Source: Puniceicoccaceae bacterium 5H
Lineage (GTDB): Bacteria; Verrucomicrobiota; Verrucomicrobiia; Opitutales; Oceanipulchritudinaceae
Direction of reading: 5' to 3'
Length of the DNA: 64,000 bases
Assembly: GCA_009772895.1 (NCBI GenBank)
Contig: WOUP01000003.1
Coordinates: forward strand, 186,001-250,000
Part shown: positions 9,241 to 18,546 of the stretch, in pieces
Layout: the number at the start of each line of letters is the position of its first letter
Numbering within the stretch: position 1 is the stretch's first letter
Made by a program: the position numbers and the translations under genes
Notes under the pieces: model-generated
The model's database searches: none
Told to the model about the DNA's origin: nothing
What the model saw: the letters and a program-made list of their open reading frames with translations, nothing else

Positions 9241-10338
9241 TTATTGGGGAAACTGGAAGGTGCGGTTTTGCGCCTGGTGACGCAGATAGTGATCGAGCAC
9301 CACCAGTGCGCTCATGGCTTCGACGATCGGTACCGCGCGGGGCACGACGCATGCGTCGTGGCGACCACGGCCCATCAGCTCGGTCTCCTGGCCCTGCAGG
9401 TCCACCGTGGCCTGCTTTTGCAGGATGGTGGCGGTGGGCTTGAAGCCGACGCGAAAATAAATCTCTTCACCGTTGGAGATGCCGCCCTGCACGCCGCCGC
9501 TGCGGTTGGTTTTGGTACGGACCTGGCCCTCCCGGTTTTCAAAAAGGTCGTTGTGCTCGCTGCCCTTGAGGAAGGTGCCGTCAAAGCCGCTGCCGACCTC
9601 GAAGCCCTTCGTCGCGGGCAGGCTCAGCATCGCCTTGCCCAGGTCGGCCTCCAGGCGATCGAACACGGGCGCACCGAGCCCCACGGGGCAACCGGTGATG
9701 TGGCACTTCACGAGGCCGCCCACGCTGTCGCCCTGGCTGCGGACCTCCTTGATGCGTTCGATCATCTTCTCCGCCGTGGCGGCATCGGGGCAGCGCACGG
9801 GCGAGGCCTCGACCTGCTCCAGCGTCGGGGCGGTGGCGAGTTCCGGCATGGTGATGTCGTGCACGCGCTCGATGTAGGCGATGATGTCGACCCCCAGGCC
9901 GAGCTTGAGCACCTTCTTGGCGACGGCACCGGCGGCGACGCGCCCGATCGTCTCGCGCGCGCTGCTGCGGCCCCCGCCTTCGGCCATGCGACGGCCAAAC
10001 TTCTGCTGATAGGTAAAGTCGGCGTGGCTGGGGCGGTACTTCTCGCGCATCTCCGAGTAGGCGGAGGGGCGGTGGTCCTTGTTCACCACGTTCATGGCGA
10101 TCGGCGTGCCCAGCGTCTTGCCCTCATAGACGCCGCTGAGAAAGTGCACGGTATCAGTTTCCTTGCGCGGCGTCGTGATGTCGCTCTGGCCGGGACGGCG
10201 GCGATCCAGCTCGAACTGGACGTCTTCTTCCGTCAGCGGCAGCCCGGGCGGGCAACCGTCGATGACTACGCCGACGCCGCCCCCGTGGCTTTCGCCCCAG
10301 GTGGCAATACGAAAAAGGGTGCCGAAAATGTTACCCAT
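9241..10338 (-). CDS. aroC: Chorismate synthase
   Basis: A 365-residue chorismate synthase that converts EPSP to chorismate with reduced FMN, the last step of the shikimate pathway. The N-terminus is the conserved [21 protein letters not shown], and the FMN-site sequence [22 protein letters not shown] and the C-terminal [18 protein letters not shown] are diagnostic. I start at 10338 because a five-residue longer start at 10353 precedes the conserved MGN. No other aro gene is nearby, apart from trpF of the tryptophan branch 4 kb away. Confidence 0.98.
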   Translation of the reverse strand: MGNIFGTLFRIATWGESHGGGVGVVIDGCPPGLPLTEEDVQFELDRRRPGQSDITTPRKETDTVHFLSGVYEGKTLGTPIAMNVVNKDHRPSAYSEMREKYRPSHADFTYQQKFGRRMAEGGGRSSARETIGRVAAGAVAKKVLKLGLGVDIIAYIERVHDITMPELATAPTLEQVEASPVRCPDAATAEKMIERIKEVRSQGDSVGGLVKCHITGCPVGLGAPVFDRLEADLGKAMLSLPATKGFEVGSGFDGTFLKGSEHNDLFENREGQVRTKTNRSGGVQGGISNGEEIYFRVGFKPTATILQKQATVDLQGQETELMGRGRHDACVVPRAVPIVEAMSALVVLDHYLRHQAQNRTFQFPQ

Positions 10339-10367
10339 GTTGCGCACCAGCAAAAGGACAAGACGCC

Positions 10368-10392
10368 GCGCTTGGCAAGCGCCGACGTCGGC
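10368..10392. repeat. Two overlapping GC-rich palindromes upstream of aroC
   Basis: GCGCTT-GGC-AAGCGC (10368-10382) overlaps the 12-base perfect palindrome GCCGACGTCGGC (10381-10392). The pair lies 30-54 bases upstream of the aroC start. It could be an operator or part of the terminator region of the upstream minus-strand gene; there is no U-tract. Confidence 0.35.
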
Positions 10393-10455
10393 AACGGTTG
10401 CGGCAGAGTCGCGAATGGCGCTTCGCCCTTGGCTTCCGAGTTATGCTGATGCCCG

Positions 10456-11142
10456 CTAGGCCAGGGCTTGGGCCGCCACTTTTTCGATGCGGGCGCGCGG
10501 TTCCGCCATGGCAGCGGCCTGCCTTTGCATCAGGGCTTCCCGGACCTCGATCGGCGCTGCTTCCGGGCGTCCCGCGTTGAAGGGCGGGGCCGGAGCGTAT
10601 TCGAGCAGCAACTGGACTTCCTGCGCGGCCGTATCGCCGAGCAGTTCCGCGATCACGGTGAGGGCAAAGTCAATCCCGGCCGTCACGCCCCCGCCCGTCA
10701 GGATGTTGCCGTCACGCACCACCCGCGCATCGTCCGGGATCGCTCCAAACAACGGTAACAAGTCTCGCCACGCCCAGTGGCAGGCAGCGCGGCGACCGAC
10801 CAGATATCCGGCGGCCCCGAGGATCAGCGAACCGGTGCAGACGGAGGTGAGGTAGCGGGCGGTGGCGGCCAGGCGTTGGATGTGGCCCATAAACGCCGCG
10901 TCTTCCATTGCCTGCTGGCAGCCAGCGCCGCCGGGAACGCAGAGCACGTCGCAGCGCTCGATCGTCGCGAGGTCTTCCAACTCGCTGAAGACGAGGCCAC
11001 AGCTGGAGATGGGGCGGGCGTCGACCGAGGCCGCGCGGGGCGCGAGACCTGGCGTACGGGCGAAGAATTGGTGCGGCCCGGTGAAGTCGAGCTGCGTGAG
11101 CCCGGGATAGAGCGGGAAGACGATGGTAATGGGCTGACTCAT
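10456..11142 (-). CDS. DJ-1/PfpI family protein (isonitrile hydratase/GATase1-like)
   Basis: A 228-residue DJ-1/PfpI-fold protein. The nucleophile elbow TSVCTGSLILGAAGYLVGRRA carries the family Cys, and the following HWAWRDLL and TGGGVTAGIDFAL match the isonitrile hydratase/ThiJ-like subgroup. It lacks a DNA-binding domain. It is divergent from a GlxA-type regulator that has the same fold in its N-terminal half; the 62-base gap between them probably contains both promoters. The substrate is unknown. Regulation by the neighbour is an inference from the arrangement. Confidence 0.82.
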   Translation of the reverse strand: MSQPITIVFPLYPGLTQLDFTGPHQFFARTPGLAPRAASVDARPISSCGLVFSELEDLATIERCDVLCVPGGAGCQQAMEDAAFMGHIQRLAATARYLTSVCTGSLILGAAGYLVGRRAACHWAWRDLLPLFGAIPDDARVVRDGNILTGGGVTAGIDFALTVIAELLGDTAAQEVQLLLEYAPAPPFNAGRPEAAPIEVREALMQRQAAAMAEPRARIEKVAAQALA

Positions 11143-11204
11143 GGCCCGATGATAGGACTTTTTAGATATGGCGTAAATGTCAGACTTACCTCATAAAAAG
11201 ACGC

Positions 11205-12140
11205 ATGCATGCGATCGGTTTCCTGATCTATGAAGGTTTTCAACTGCTCGACCTGGCCGGTCCGGTTTGCGCATTCCAGAACGCGCTGGATGCGGAGGGC
11301 GAGCCGGTCTATCGGGTGCGGGTGTTGTCGGCGACCGGTGGCTCTGTGCTCAGCAACGCAGGTATTGCGGTGGACAGCGAGCGGGTGACCCGGTGCCGTC
11401 TCGATACGCTGATCGTCGTCGGAGGCCAGGTCGAGCGCATGCTCGAGCCGGCGCAGGTCCAGGCACTGGAGCGCCTTCAACCGGGCGTGCGCCGCCTGGC
11501 GAGCGTCTGCACCGGAGCCTTTCTGCTGGCCCAGGCCCACCAACTGAGCGGCCGGTGCGTCACCACACACTGGAAATATGCCCAGCACCTGCAACGCGAC
11601 TATCCGGACGTGCGCGTGGAGCCCGATCGCATCTTTGTCCGCGATGGCGCCGTCTGGACCTCTGCCGGCATCACGGCGGGCATCGACCTGGCGCTGGCGC
11701 TGATCGAAGCCGACCTGGGTGCGGCGGCCGCCCAGGCGGTGGCCAAGCATCTGGTGGTCTACTACCGGCGCCCGGGTGGGCAGTCGCAGTTTTCGGAGTT
11801 GTCCCGACTGGAGACCGACAGCGACCGGATGCGCCGAGTGCTCGGCTTTGCGCGGGCCCATTTGCCGGAAGATCTTTCGGTCGAGCGGTTGGCGGAAGTG
11901 GCCTGTTTGAGCCCGCGCCAGTTCAGCCGCGCCTTCAAGCAGGCGACCGGGGAGAGTCCCGCCAAGGCGGTCGAGCGCCTGCGGGTCGAAGCCGCCCGCT
12001 CGCGCCTGGAGGGAGATGACGCACCGGTCGAAGCGATTGCGGCGGCCGTGGGTTTTGGGGATCCCGAGCGCATGCGCCGTGCGTTTTTGCGCTGGTATGG
12101 CCAGCCGCCGCAAGCCGTGCGCCGCGCCGCCAGAAGCTGA
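11205..12140 (+). CDS. GlxA-family transcriptional regulator (DJ-1/PfpI plus AraC HTH)
   Basis: A 311-residue regulator. Residues 1-190 form a DJ-1/PfpI-like sensor domain (MHAIGFLIYEGFQLLDLAGP; ASVCTGAFLLAQAHQLSGR). Residues about 210-305 form an AraC-type double helix-turn-helix (LSVERLAEVACLSPRQFSRA; AIAAAVGFGDPERMRRAFLR). GlxA-type proteins are activators or repressors with poorly known ligands. The divergent DJ-1/PfpI gene is the most likely target. The Cys of the nucleophile elbow is retained, so residual ligand chemistry is possible. Confidence 0.87.
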   Translation: MHAIGFLIYEGFQLLDLAGPVCAFQNALDAEGEPVYRVRVLSATGGSVLSNAGIAVDSERVTRCRLDTLIVVGGQVERMLEPAQVQALERLQPGVRRLASVCTGAFLLAQAHQLSGRCVTTHWKYAQHLQRDYPDVRVEPDRIFVRDGAVWTSAGITAGIDLALALIEADLGAAAAQAVAKHLVVYYRRPGGQSQFSELSRLETDSDRMRRVLGFARAHLPEDLSVERLAEVACLSPRQFSRAFKQATGESPAKAVERLRVEAARSRLEGDDAPVEAIAAAVGFGDPERMRRAFLRWYGQPPQAVRRAARS

Positions 12141-12213
12141 TCCGCCGCCGCGCTGTGGGGGCTTGCATTTCTTCTGCTTGCTCGCAGGGCGGTGGGGATT
12201 CAAGTTGGAGCGC

Positions 12214-13071
12214 ATGTCCAGTGCACCCCTTCGATTGGCGACCCGGCAGAGTCCCTTGGCCATGGCCCAGGCAAAACTCGCGGCGGCGTGGCTCGGCGAA
12301 AAGCTCGGCCTCGAGACGGTCTTGCTGCCGATGACGACCACTGGCGACGAGCGCCTGCAATGGTCGCTGGAAGCCAAGGGCGGCAAGGGCCTGTTTACGA
12401 CCGAGCTGGAGCAGGCGCTGCTGAAAGGCGAGGCCGACCTGGCAGTGCACTCCTGTAAGGACCTGCCGACTGAAAACCCCGCGGGGCTGGCCCTGGCGGG
12501 TTTCCTGCCGCGCGAGGATCCGCGCGATGTGCTGGTGCGCCGCGTGGAGGTGGAAACGCCGCGCCTGATCGCGACCGGCAGTCCGCGTCGCCGCGAGCAG
12601 TTGCGCCGCCGCTTCCCGGACCTCGAGTTCACGGAGATCCGCGGCAACATCGGTACGCGCTTGCGCAAGATCGCCGAGGGGCAGGCCGATGCCAGCATGT
12701 TGGCCATGGCGGGCCTCAAGCGCCTTGCCGTCGAAGCGCCGGAAGGGCTCGAATTTGTCCCCATGTCAGTCACGGAAAGCGTGCCGGCGGCGGGGCAGGG
12801 GGCCATCGCGCTCCAGTGCCGCGTAGATGAAGTCGAGCGCTTTGCCGGTGTGCTGTGCGATGAGACCGCCCGGGCCGTCACGCTCGAGCGCCGCATCCTC
12901 GCCGGGCTCGGTGGCGGTTGCCACAGTGCCACCGCGGTGCACTATACCGAAGGCTGGCTGCGGGTCTTCCACGCGCCGTTGCCGTTGATGGAGGTGGCGC
13001 TCGATCCGGAGGACGAGGACGCGATCGAGGCCGTTTTGCGGGAGCTGCACGGGCGGGAGGCCCAGAGCTGA
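12214..13071 (+). CDS. hemC: Hydroxymethylbilane synthase (porphobilinogen deaminase)
   Basis: A 285-residue HemC that joins four porphobilinogens into hydroxymethylbilane for haem and related tetrapyrroles. The N-terminal LRLATRQSPLAMAQA, the substrate-binding VHSCKDLPTE and the Arg-rich IATGSPRRREQL are conserved. Cys236 (LGGGCHSA) would carry the dipyrromethane cofactor. The start at 12214 matches the family; the upstream in-frame start at 12016 runs back inside the GlxA gene. It lies first in a hemC-hemD-trpF-CPBP row with small gaps, likely an operon. Confidence 0.97.
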   Translation: MSSAPLRLATRQSPLAMAQAKLAAAWLGEKLGLETVLLPMTTTGDERLQWSLEAKGGKGLFTTELEQALLKGEADLAVHSCKDLPTENPAGLALAGFLPREDPRDVLVRRVEVETPRLIATGSPRRREQLRRRFPDLEFTEIRGNIGTRLRKIAEGQADASMLAMAGLKRLAVEAPEGLEFVPMSVTESVPAAGQGAIALQCRVDEVERFAGVLCDETARAVTLERRILAGLGGGCHSATAVHYTEGWLRVFHAPLPLMEVALDPEDEDAIEAVLRELHGREAQS

Positions 13072-13120
13072 ACGGTTGCATGGTCTCGACAAGCCCCCAC
13101 GAACCCATACAGTGACGCCT

Positions 13121-13915
13121 ATGATCAACCCGCAACCATTGCGCGGACGCCGCATCGTCGTGACGCGGCACGCGGAAGGCAACGGCCGCCTCGCCGCGCG
13201 CCTGGAAGAGCTGGGCGCCGAGACGCTCGAGCTGCCGCTGATCCAGATCGAGTCCGATGTGGACCGGTTGACGGCGGGCGATATCTTCCGCGAGATCGGC
13301 CACTACGAGTGGATCGTCTTCACCAGTGCCAATGGCGTGCGCTATTTCTTCGAGACCTTTTTCGAGGCCTTTGAGGACATTCGCTCGCTGGGCATCATGC
13401 GCATCGCCGCGGTGGGAGAGGGGACGGCCCGCAAGATCCGTGAGCTGCACCTGAAGGTGGACTTGATCCCGGAGGAGGCCAATGGCGACAGTCTGGCCAA
13501 GGCTCTGGCGGACGAGCAGACGCTGGACAACCTGCGCGTGTTGGTCATCACCGGCAACCGCAACCGCGAAGACCTCGTGCAGAAGCTCAACGAAGAGCGC
13601 GCGATCGTGGACACCTTCCAGGTCTACAAGACCGAGCTGACCGATCTGCAGGATCATCCGGCCGCCGCCCGCTTCCGGGCGGAGGGTGCCGATGCGCTCA
13701 TTTTTGCCAGCTCCTCGGCGGTCAAGAGCTTTGGCGAGCAGGCCCAGTACCTCAAGTTGGCTTCGGGGGCCAAGGTGCCGCAACTTTGCAGCTTTGGGCC
13801 GGTTACCTCCCAGACCATGCGCCAGGCCGGCATTCCGGTCGCGCTGGAGGCGGAAGAAAGCTCCCTCGACGGCATGGTCCAAGCTCTGGTGGAACACTTT
13901 ACCAGCGGCAACTAG
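13121..13915 (+). CDS. hemD: Uroporphyrinogen-III synthase
   Basis: A 264-residue HemD-family protein that closes hydroxymethylbilane into uroporphyrinogen III with inversion of ring D. The family is very divergent in sequence. Recognisable pieces are GRRIVVTRHAEGNGRLAARL, YEWIVFTSANGVRYFFE, MRIAAVGEGTARKIRE and the second-domain ADALIFASSSAVKSFGEQ. I start at 13121 (MINPQPLRGRR); the earlier in-frame start at 13076 adds 15 residues of no family similarity. Position directly after hemC supports the call. In some bacteria hemD is fused to a methyltransferase; here it stands alone. Confidence 0.93.
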   Translation: MINPQPLRGRRIVVTRHAEGNGRLAARLEELGAETLELPLIQIESDVDRLTAGDIFREIGHYEWIVFTSANGVRYFFETFFEAFEDIRSLGIMRIAAVGEGTARKIRELHLKVDLIPEEANGDSLAKALADEQTLDNLRVLVITGNRNREDLVQKLNEERAIVDTFQVYKTELTDLQDHPAAARFRAEGADALIFASSSAVKSFGEQAQYLKLASGAKVPQLCSFGPVTSQTMRQAGIPVALEAEESSLDGMVQALVEHFTSGN

Positions 13916-13927
13916 CGAGATTCTAAG

Positions 13928-14587
13928 ATGGATGTAGCAATCAAAGTTTGCGGTATCACCAATCAGCAGGACGCGGAGCTCGCGCTCGATCTGGGCGCGG
14001 AATACCTGGGCATTATCGTTTACCAGAAGAGTCCGCGCGCGGTGCCGATGGGCGAGATCCCCAACTTGCTTCGCTACATCCCGCGCGGCAAGCGCGTGCT
14101 GGTGGATGTGTCGACCCCCACGGATGTGCTCGACCAATACAAGGAGCTGCCCTTCGACGCCTACCAGCTGCACTTCGATCTGGAGGTCGCGATCGCGACC
14201 GTCGCCGCGTGGTCTGGACTGGTGGGGGCGGAGCGCCTGTGGCTGGCCCCGCGCGTGCCGCCGGAGGAAGACTACTTTCCGCAGATTACGATGGAGTTTG
14301 CCCATACGATCGTGCTCGACGCCTACAGCAAGAGCGCCTACGGCGGCACTGGACGAACGGGTGACTGGCAGCGCTTCCTCGACTGGAGCACGCTCTACCA
14401 GCACAAGCGCTGGATTCTCGCCGGCGGGTTGAACCCGGACAACATCGGCGATGCCCTGCGCGCGACCCAGGCCGAGATGGTAGACGTCAATAGCGGGGTG
14501 GAAAGCGAACCGGGCAAGAAAGACCCGGAAAAGCTGCGGGCGTTCTTCCGCGCCGTGCGCGAGGCGGCCTCCGAGTTGCCCCAATAG
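13928..14587 (+). CDS. trpF: Phosphoribosylanthranilate isomerase
   Basis: A 219-residue TrpF (beta/alpha)8 barrel for the third step of tryptophan synthesis. The general base Cys is in IKVCGITNQQDAE at the N-terminus, and the general acid Asp is in MVDVNSGVESEPGKKD near the C-terminus. ILAGGLNPDNIGDAL is the phosphate-binding loop. It is 12 bases downstream of hemD rather than in a trp operon, which is not unusual outside enterobacteria. Confidence 0.95.
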   Translation: MDVAIKVCGITNQQDAELALDLGAEYLGIIVYQKSPRAVPMGEIPNLLRYIPRGKRVLVDVSTPTDVLDQYKELPFDAYQLHFDLEVAIATVAAWSGLVGAERLWLAPRVPPEEDYFPQITMEFAHTIVLDAYSKSAYGGTGRTGDWQRFLDWSTLYQHKRWILAGGLNPDNIGDALRATQAEMVDVNSGVESEPGKKDPEKLRAFFRAVREAASELPQ

Positions 14588-14600
14588 CGGTACGGTATCC

Positions 14601-15239
14601 ATGATCGGCGGTTGGCAAGGCAAGGCGGTCCTATGGCTCGAATGGGCCGTGCTGTTTGTGTTGCTGCCGGTGATCGCCTGGCTGGACCTGATCCACGCGA
14701 GCAAGTTTCTGATCTTTGCCGTTCCCTTTGTCTACACGCTGATCGTGGCGCGGCTGACGCGTTTGTCACCCCCGCCGGAGCGCCCGCAACCGCCGCGTTT
14801 CCGCCAGGTCTGGCTCTTGCGTCTGGCGCTTTGCGCACCGGCGATCACCTTGCTCACGTGGTGGCTGATGCCGGAGAGCTTCCTTGGTTTTCCCCGTTCG
14901 AGCTTCGACTGGTGGCTGGTGGTGATGGCGCTCTACCCGTTTCTCTCTGCGCTACCACAGGAGTTTATGTATCGGCGGTTCTACTTCGCCCGCTATGAGC
15001 GTATTTTCGGGAGTGGGCCCGTCCTGTTCTGGAGCAGCGTGCTCGCCTTCAGCGGGCTGCATCTGATGTACGACCACTGGATGAGCCTGTTGCTGACGCT
15101 GATCGCCGGGTATTTCTTCACGCAGACCTACCAGCGCACGGGCCGTCTGCTGGATGCCTGGTGGGAGCACGCGCTCTACGGCAACCTGGTTTTCACGGTC
15201 GGCCTGGGGCGCTACTTCTACGAAGCCGTCACGCGCTAA
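14601..15239 (+). CDS. CPBP-family intramembrane protease-like protein
   Basis: A 212-residue protein with about six hydrophobic segments. The C-terminal half carries CPBP (CAAX protease/bacteriocin-processing) motifs: PQEFMYRRFYFARY, FSGLHLMYDHW and DAWWEHALYGN. In the first motif the usual EExxxR reads QExxxR, so one of the paired glutamates is replaced; the second Glu, Arg and the two His motifs remain. Such proteins are membrane-embedded metal-dependent proteases with mostly unknown substrates. Its end overlaps the convergent DUF481 gene by four bases. Link to haem genes is positional only. Confidence 0.78.
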   Translation: MIGGWQGKAVLWLEWAVLFVLLPVIAWLDLIHASKFLIFAVPFVYTLIVARLTRLSPPPERPQPPRFRQVWLLRLALCAPAITLLTWWLMPESFLGFPRSSFDWWLVVMALYPFLSALPQEFMYRRFYFARYERIFGSGPVLFWSSVLAFSGLHLMYDHWMSLLLTLIAGYFFTQTYQRTGRLLDAWWEHALYGNLVFTVGLGRYFYEAVTR

Positions 15240-16333
15240 AAGTCTGCGCCAAAGGTGAGGTTGATGATCTGCTTGTCGGTCTCGACCACGCCGTCGACCG
15301 CTTGATCGTATTGAAAATCGTAGCGGATTTTCATGTTCAGGTAGGCTGCCAGGCGGTTTTCGAGGCTGGCCTGAAAGTCGAACGAGTAGTCTTCCGGGTT
15401 GGAGATGTTGGAGCGAAACGTTGCGCTCTCCTTGAACTTCAAGCGGCTGCTGATCTGGTATTCGAGGTACTGGAAGAGCGTGCCGAGAAACTGGTCCTCG
15501 GTCGGCAGCGTCTCGTAATCACGCCGCTGATAACCGAGCGAAGGCGTGACGGAGGCCTTCCACTGCTCGGAATCCAGCCAGCGGTAACCCACCCCGACGT
15601 TCTGCTGATATTCACCCTGGATGCCCGCGATTTCGTCAGACTTGTAGTCGGTGCGGCTCTGGAAGAAGAGACGGTCCGAAATGTCGTGCCGGTAGCGGAA
15701 ATAGGACTGCCGCTGGTTTTCCGTCACGTTCTTTTCCCCGCTCTCGGGATGGTCTTCGCTGTAGCGATACTGCCCGTAGAGGGTTAGCTCGATGTCGGTA
15801 AATTTGCGGCTCGTTTCGGCGGCCAGCAGGATCTGGGTCTTGTCCGTCACGTTGTTCTCGAGCTTGAAGCCGACGTCGATGCTGTTGTCCCACTCGGTAA
15901 AGGGATAGTAGGGGGCCAGCCAGCTGAAGAGGTGGTTGGGATGCCACCACACCTCCTCGAGTTGCTTCTGTTCGTCTTCGCCGATGGGCGCACCGCTGGT
16001 GGGGTCGACGGCCGGGGCGGCTTCCTCCTCCGCGGCCACGGCGGCCGCGGTCATGTCTTCGGGGGTTACCTCCGGCTCCGGTTCTTCGGCCGGCTGGACC
16101 ATCACGGGCGTCTCGTTCTCGCCATACACGATGGTGACGCCCAGATCCGGGATCTCGATTTCGCCCAGAATGGGGGAGAGCAGGATGATCTTGTCGTCTT
16201 CGACACGCAAAACTTCACCCGTCAACTTGTCACCGTTGGAGAGGGTGACTTCCGCTGCCTGTGCACCTGCCAGCCCGCCCAAAAAGAGGCTGGCGGCCAG
16301 GAGGGAGCGTAGGTTGTGGCGGGGAAGCGTCAT
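15236..16333 (-). CDS. DUF481-family outer-membrane protein
   Basis: A 365-residue secreted protein. The start at 16333 gives a signal peptide (MTLPRHNLRSLLAASLFLGG...AQAAE). A short N-terminal beta module (VTLSNGDKLTGEVLRVEDDKI) is followed by an Ala/Glu/Pro-rich linker (about 75-120), and then a DUF481 barrel-like region of alternating strands ending in the aromatic INLTFGADF. The final Phe is typical of proteins inserted by the BAM complex. DUF481 proteins (YdiY type) are induced by salt or acid in E. coli but have no known activity. It converges on the CPBP gene with a four-base overlap. Confidence 0.78.
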   Translation of the reverse strand: MTLPRHNLRSLLAASLFLGGLAGAQAAEVTLSNGDKLTGEVLRVEDDKIILLSPILGEIEIPDLGVTIVYGENETPVMVQPAEEPEPEVTPEDMTAAAVAAEEEAAPAVDPTSGAPIGEDEQKQLEEVWWHPNHLFSWLAPYYPFTEWDNSIDVGFKLENNVTDKTQILLAAETSRKFTDIELTLYGQYRYSEDHPESGEKNVTENQRQSYFRYRHDISDRLFFQSRTDYKSDEIAGIQGEYQQNVGVGYRWLDSEQWKASVTPSLGYQRRDYETLPTEDQFLGTLFQYLEYQISSRLKFKESATFRSNISNPEDYSFDFQASLENRLAAYLNMKIRYDFQYDQAVDGVVETDKQIINLTFGADF

Positions 16334-16474
16334 GTCTGCAGATTCCGCCACTATGGAAAGCGCTGCTGATATGTTCAAGTTGGAAGCCGAGAAGCGATTT
16401 TACATTCAGGGTGTCAGACGGATGCCGGTCTGCGTATTGGACGCCAAAAAATGTAAAAATGCTCAGTCTCGGCA

Positions 16475-16504
16475 CAAAAAAACCGGGTGGTATGGACCAC
16501 CCGG
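16475..16504 (-). terminator. Terminator of the 5'-nucleotidase gene
   Basis: CCGGGTGG (16483-16490) pairs perfectly with CCACCCGG (16497-16504) around a six-base loop, with seven A residues on the 5' side (16476-16482). On the minus strand this is a GC-rich stem followed by a U-tract, 36 bases beyond the gene's stop. Confidence 0.85.
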
Positions 16505-16540
16505 CGGATAAAAGGTCGGAATCCGTGACCGCGAGAAGCG

Positions 16541-18385
16541 CTAGGCCCGACGGCGACGCCAGGCCACCAGACCCAACGCCAGCGCACCGGCGAAGGCGGC
16601 GTAGGCGGAGGGCTCGGGCACAAAGCTCAGGCGGGTCGGAGCACCGGTGCCATACAGGTCGGCGGTGATTTCGCCGTTCAGGTTTTCCTGAATGTAGTCG
16701 GAGAGCGCCTGCTGGTAGGTTTCGCCCAACAGGGTGGCGGCATCTTCGCCGAAGTCGAAGCCGTCGCCGCCGTTGAGCGTGAAGTTGGTCGAAACGATGG
16801 CGATCAGGGCCTCGGGATCGACCATCATCATGCCGTTCTGGATGATGACCTGGTCGCCGACGACGAGGTTGACGATGCGGTCGTTGACCGCGTCATACTG
16901 CACGTAGAGGCCGCTGGAGACCTGCAGGAACTTGCCGTTGCCGCCGGTCGTATCGCCGCCGATCGCGCCGGTGAACTCCACCTCGTTGTAGGCGAAGGTC
17001 AGGGCGTCGACGAGCTGCTGCATGCTGATTTCCTTGACCGCCACGAAGTTGGAGAACGGCGCGGTATCGAAGGTGAAGAGCTGGCTCACGTCGCCCGCAG
17101 CGTCGATGCGGTTGGCTCGGATGCCGCCGCCGTTGACGAAGGCGAGCACCGGTTCGACGCCCGTCGGGGCGTTGGCCTGGGCTGCGGCCAGCATGGCGTC
17201 GGCGAGCAGGTTGCCCACATTGGATTCCGCCCCGCGCACGGTCTCGCGACGCTGGTCGAGGGCGACTTCGCTCGTGCCGATGATCTGCGAAGCGAGGTTG
17301 TCCACGTGTTGCTTCACCGGATCGACCACGTTGGCTTGCGTGTCGGAGTCGGCCACGACCCCGTTGGTGTTGTCGATGGCGAAATCTTTGACGGTGTAGG
17401 CGTCGCCATTGGCCCCAACCAGGTTGCCGTCTTCGTCGAATTCGAGGTCGATCTTGCCGAGGTATTTGTACTCGCCCGCCGTGGTGACGATGGGCACGAC
17501 GTTGCCGTCGGCGTCGGTGGTATCCGTCAGCGGGTAGTCGCCGCCCTTGGTGTCGCTGCCGACAAAGCCGCCCACGGGTTCGGAGCCTTCGACGAGGTTT
17601 TCGTCACCGCCGCCGGCGATGGCGAGGTCGACGCCGCGCAGTTGGTTCACGACGGTCTTGTCGGTGTCCACATCCTGCAGGTGCGAGACGAAGATCACGT
17701 GATCGACGCCCGAAGCGCGCAGGTTGTCGATCTCGGCCTGAACGGTGGCGACGGTCGTGGCCATGTCCTGCACCTGCACGGCGCCGGGGCTGGAGATGGT
17801 CGGCAGCAGCGGGGTGGTCGCGCCGACGATGCCCACCGTTTTGTTGCCGGAGCTGGTATTGACTGTGACGGTGGTGCTGGAGGCGATGCGGCCGGTGCTG
17901 GCGAGCGGATCAAGGTAGCTGTCGGCCGAGAAATCGAGGTTGGAGCTGAGAAACTGTGTGCTCGAAGCCTGGTTGATCATCTGCGACAGCACTTGCGTGC
18001 CGAAGTCGAAGTCGTGGTTGCCGAGCACCATGGCGTCGTAGCCGATGTTTTCCCAGGCGAGGGCATCGTACCACAGCGGCGTGCCGCCGGGCCCGAGGTT
18101 GTTGGAGCGGCTGGCATCAAACTCCGCGCCCGCGAGGAAGTTGTCCCCCGAGGAAAGCGTGACGACGCCGTTGCCCGCGCCGGTTGCCGTGTCGCGCAGG
18201 TTGTTGACGAGCGAGACGAAGCGCGCGGCGCCACCGTAGTCCTCGAGGCCGGAGCCGGCGTTGACGAGTTGGGATTCTGCATCGTTGTTATGCAGGATCG
18301 TGAGGGTGTAGGCGCTGAGAGAATGCGCGCTGAAGAGACCGGCGACCAGAGCGCCAGCCAGCGATAGTGAGCGATTCAGTTTCAT
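16541..18385 (-). CDS. Secreted 5'-nucleotidase/metallophosphatase with PEP-CTERM anchor
   Basis: A 614-residue UshA/5'-nucleotidase-family protein. It has a signal peptide (start 18385, MKLNRSLSLAGALVAGLFSAHS). The metallophosphatase domain contains TILHNNDAESQ, SSGDNFLAGAEF, LGNHDFDFGTQ and FVSHLQDVDTDK. The C-terminal nucleotide-binding domain contains FVNGGGIRANRID and FDTAPFSNFVAV. The last 25 residues are a PEP-CTERM signal: VPEPSAYAAFAGALALGLVAWRRRRA read in pieces as VPEP, a hydrophobic helix, then RRRRA. PEP-CTERM proteins are processed by an exosortase, which is not in this window. It should hydrolyse extracellular nucleotides for phosphate and nucleoside scavenging. Confidence 0.9.
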   Translation of the reverse strand: MKLNRSLSLAGALVAGLFSAHSLSAYTLTILHNNDAESQLVNAGSGLEDYGGAARFVSLVNNLRDTATGAGNGVVTLSSGDNFLAGAEFDASRSNNLGPGGTPLWYDALAWENIGYDAMVLGNHDFDFGTQVLSQMINQASSTQFLSSNLDFSADSYLDPLASTGRIASSTTVTVNTSSGNKTVGIVGATTPLLPTISSPGAVQVQDMATTVATVQAEIDNLRASGVDHVIFVSHLQDVDTDKTVVNQLRGVDLAIAGGGDENLVEGSEPVGGFVGSDTKGGDYPLTDTTDADGNVVPIVTTAGEYKYLGKIDLEFDEDGNLVGANGDAYTVKDFAIDNTNGVVADSDTQANVVDPVKQHVDNLASQIIGTSEVALDQRRETVRGAESNVGNLLADAMLAAAQANAPTGVEPVLAFVNGGGIRANRIDAAGDVSQLFTFDTAPFSNFVAVKEISMQQLVDALTFAYNEVEFTGAIGGDTTGGNGKFLQVSSGLYVQYDAVNDRIVNLVVGDQVIIQNGMMMVDPEALIAIVSTNFTLNGGDGFDFGEDAATLLGETYQQALSDYIQENLNGEITADLYGTGAPTRLSFVPEPSAYAAFAGALALGLVAWRRRRA

Positions 18386-18546
18386 GGCAATGAGGTTCTG
18401 CAAAGCGTAGAGCTCGCCACGAAACCTAGAACATCAATGTGGCTTCTGCGTGAAGATCGGGCGACACTCTGGTGGCGCCTTCGTAGCGATTGGGTGCAAA
18501 GGCTTAGCACAGGCGTCACACGTCCTCAGCAGGATGCCCCTTCCGC

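Noticed and set aside
12016-12213. Upstream extension of hemC
   Set aside because: It overlaps the end of the GlxA-type gene and adds residues before the conserved LRLATRQSPLA start of HemC.
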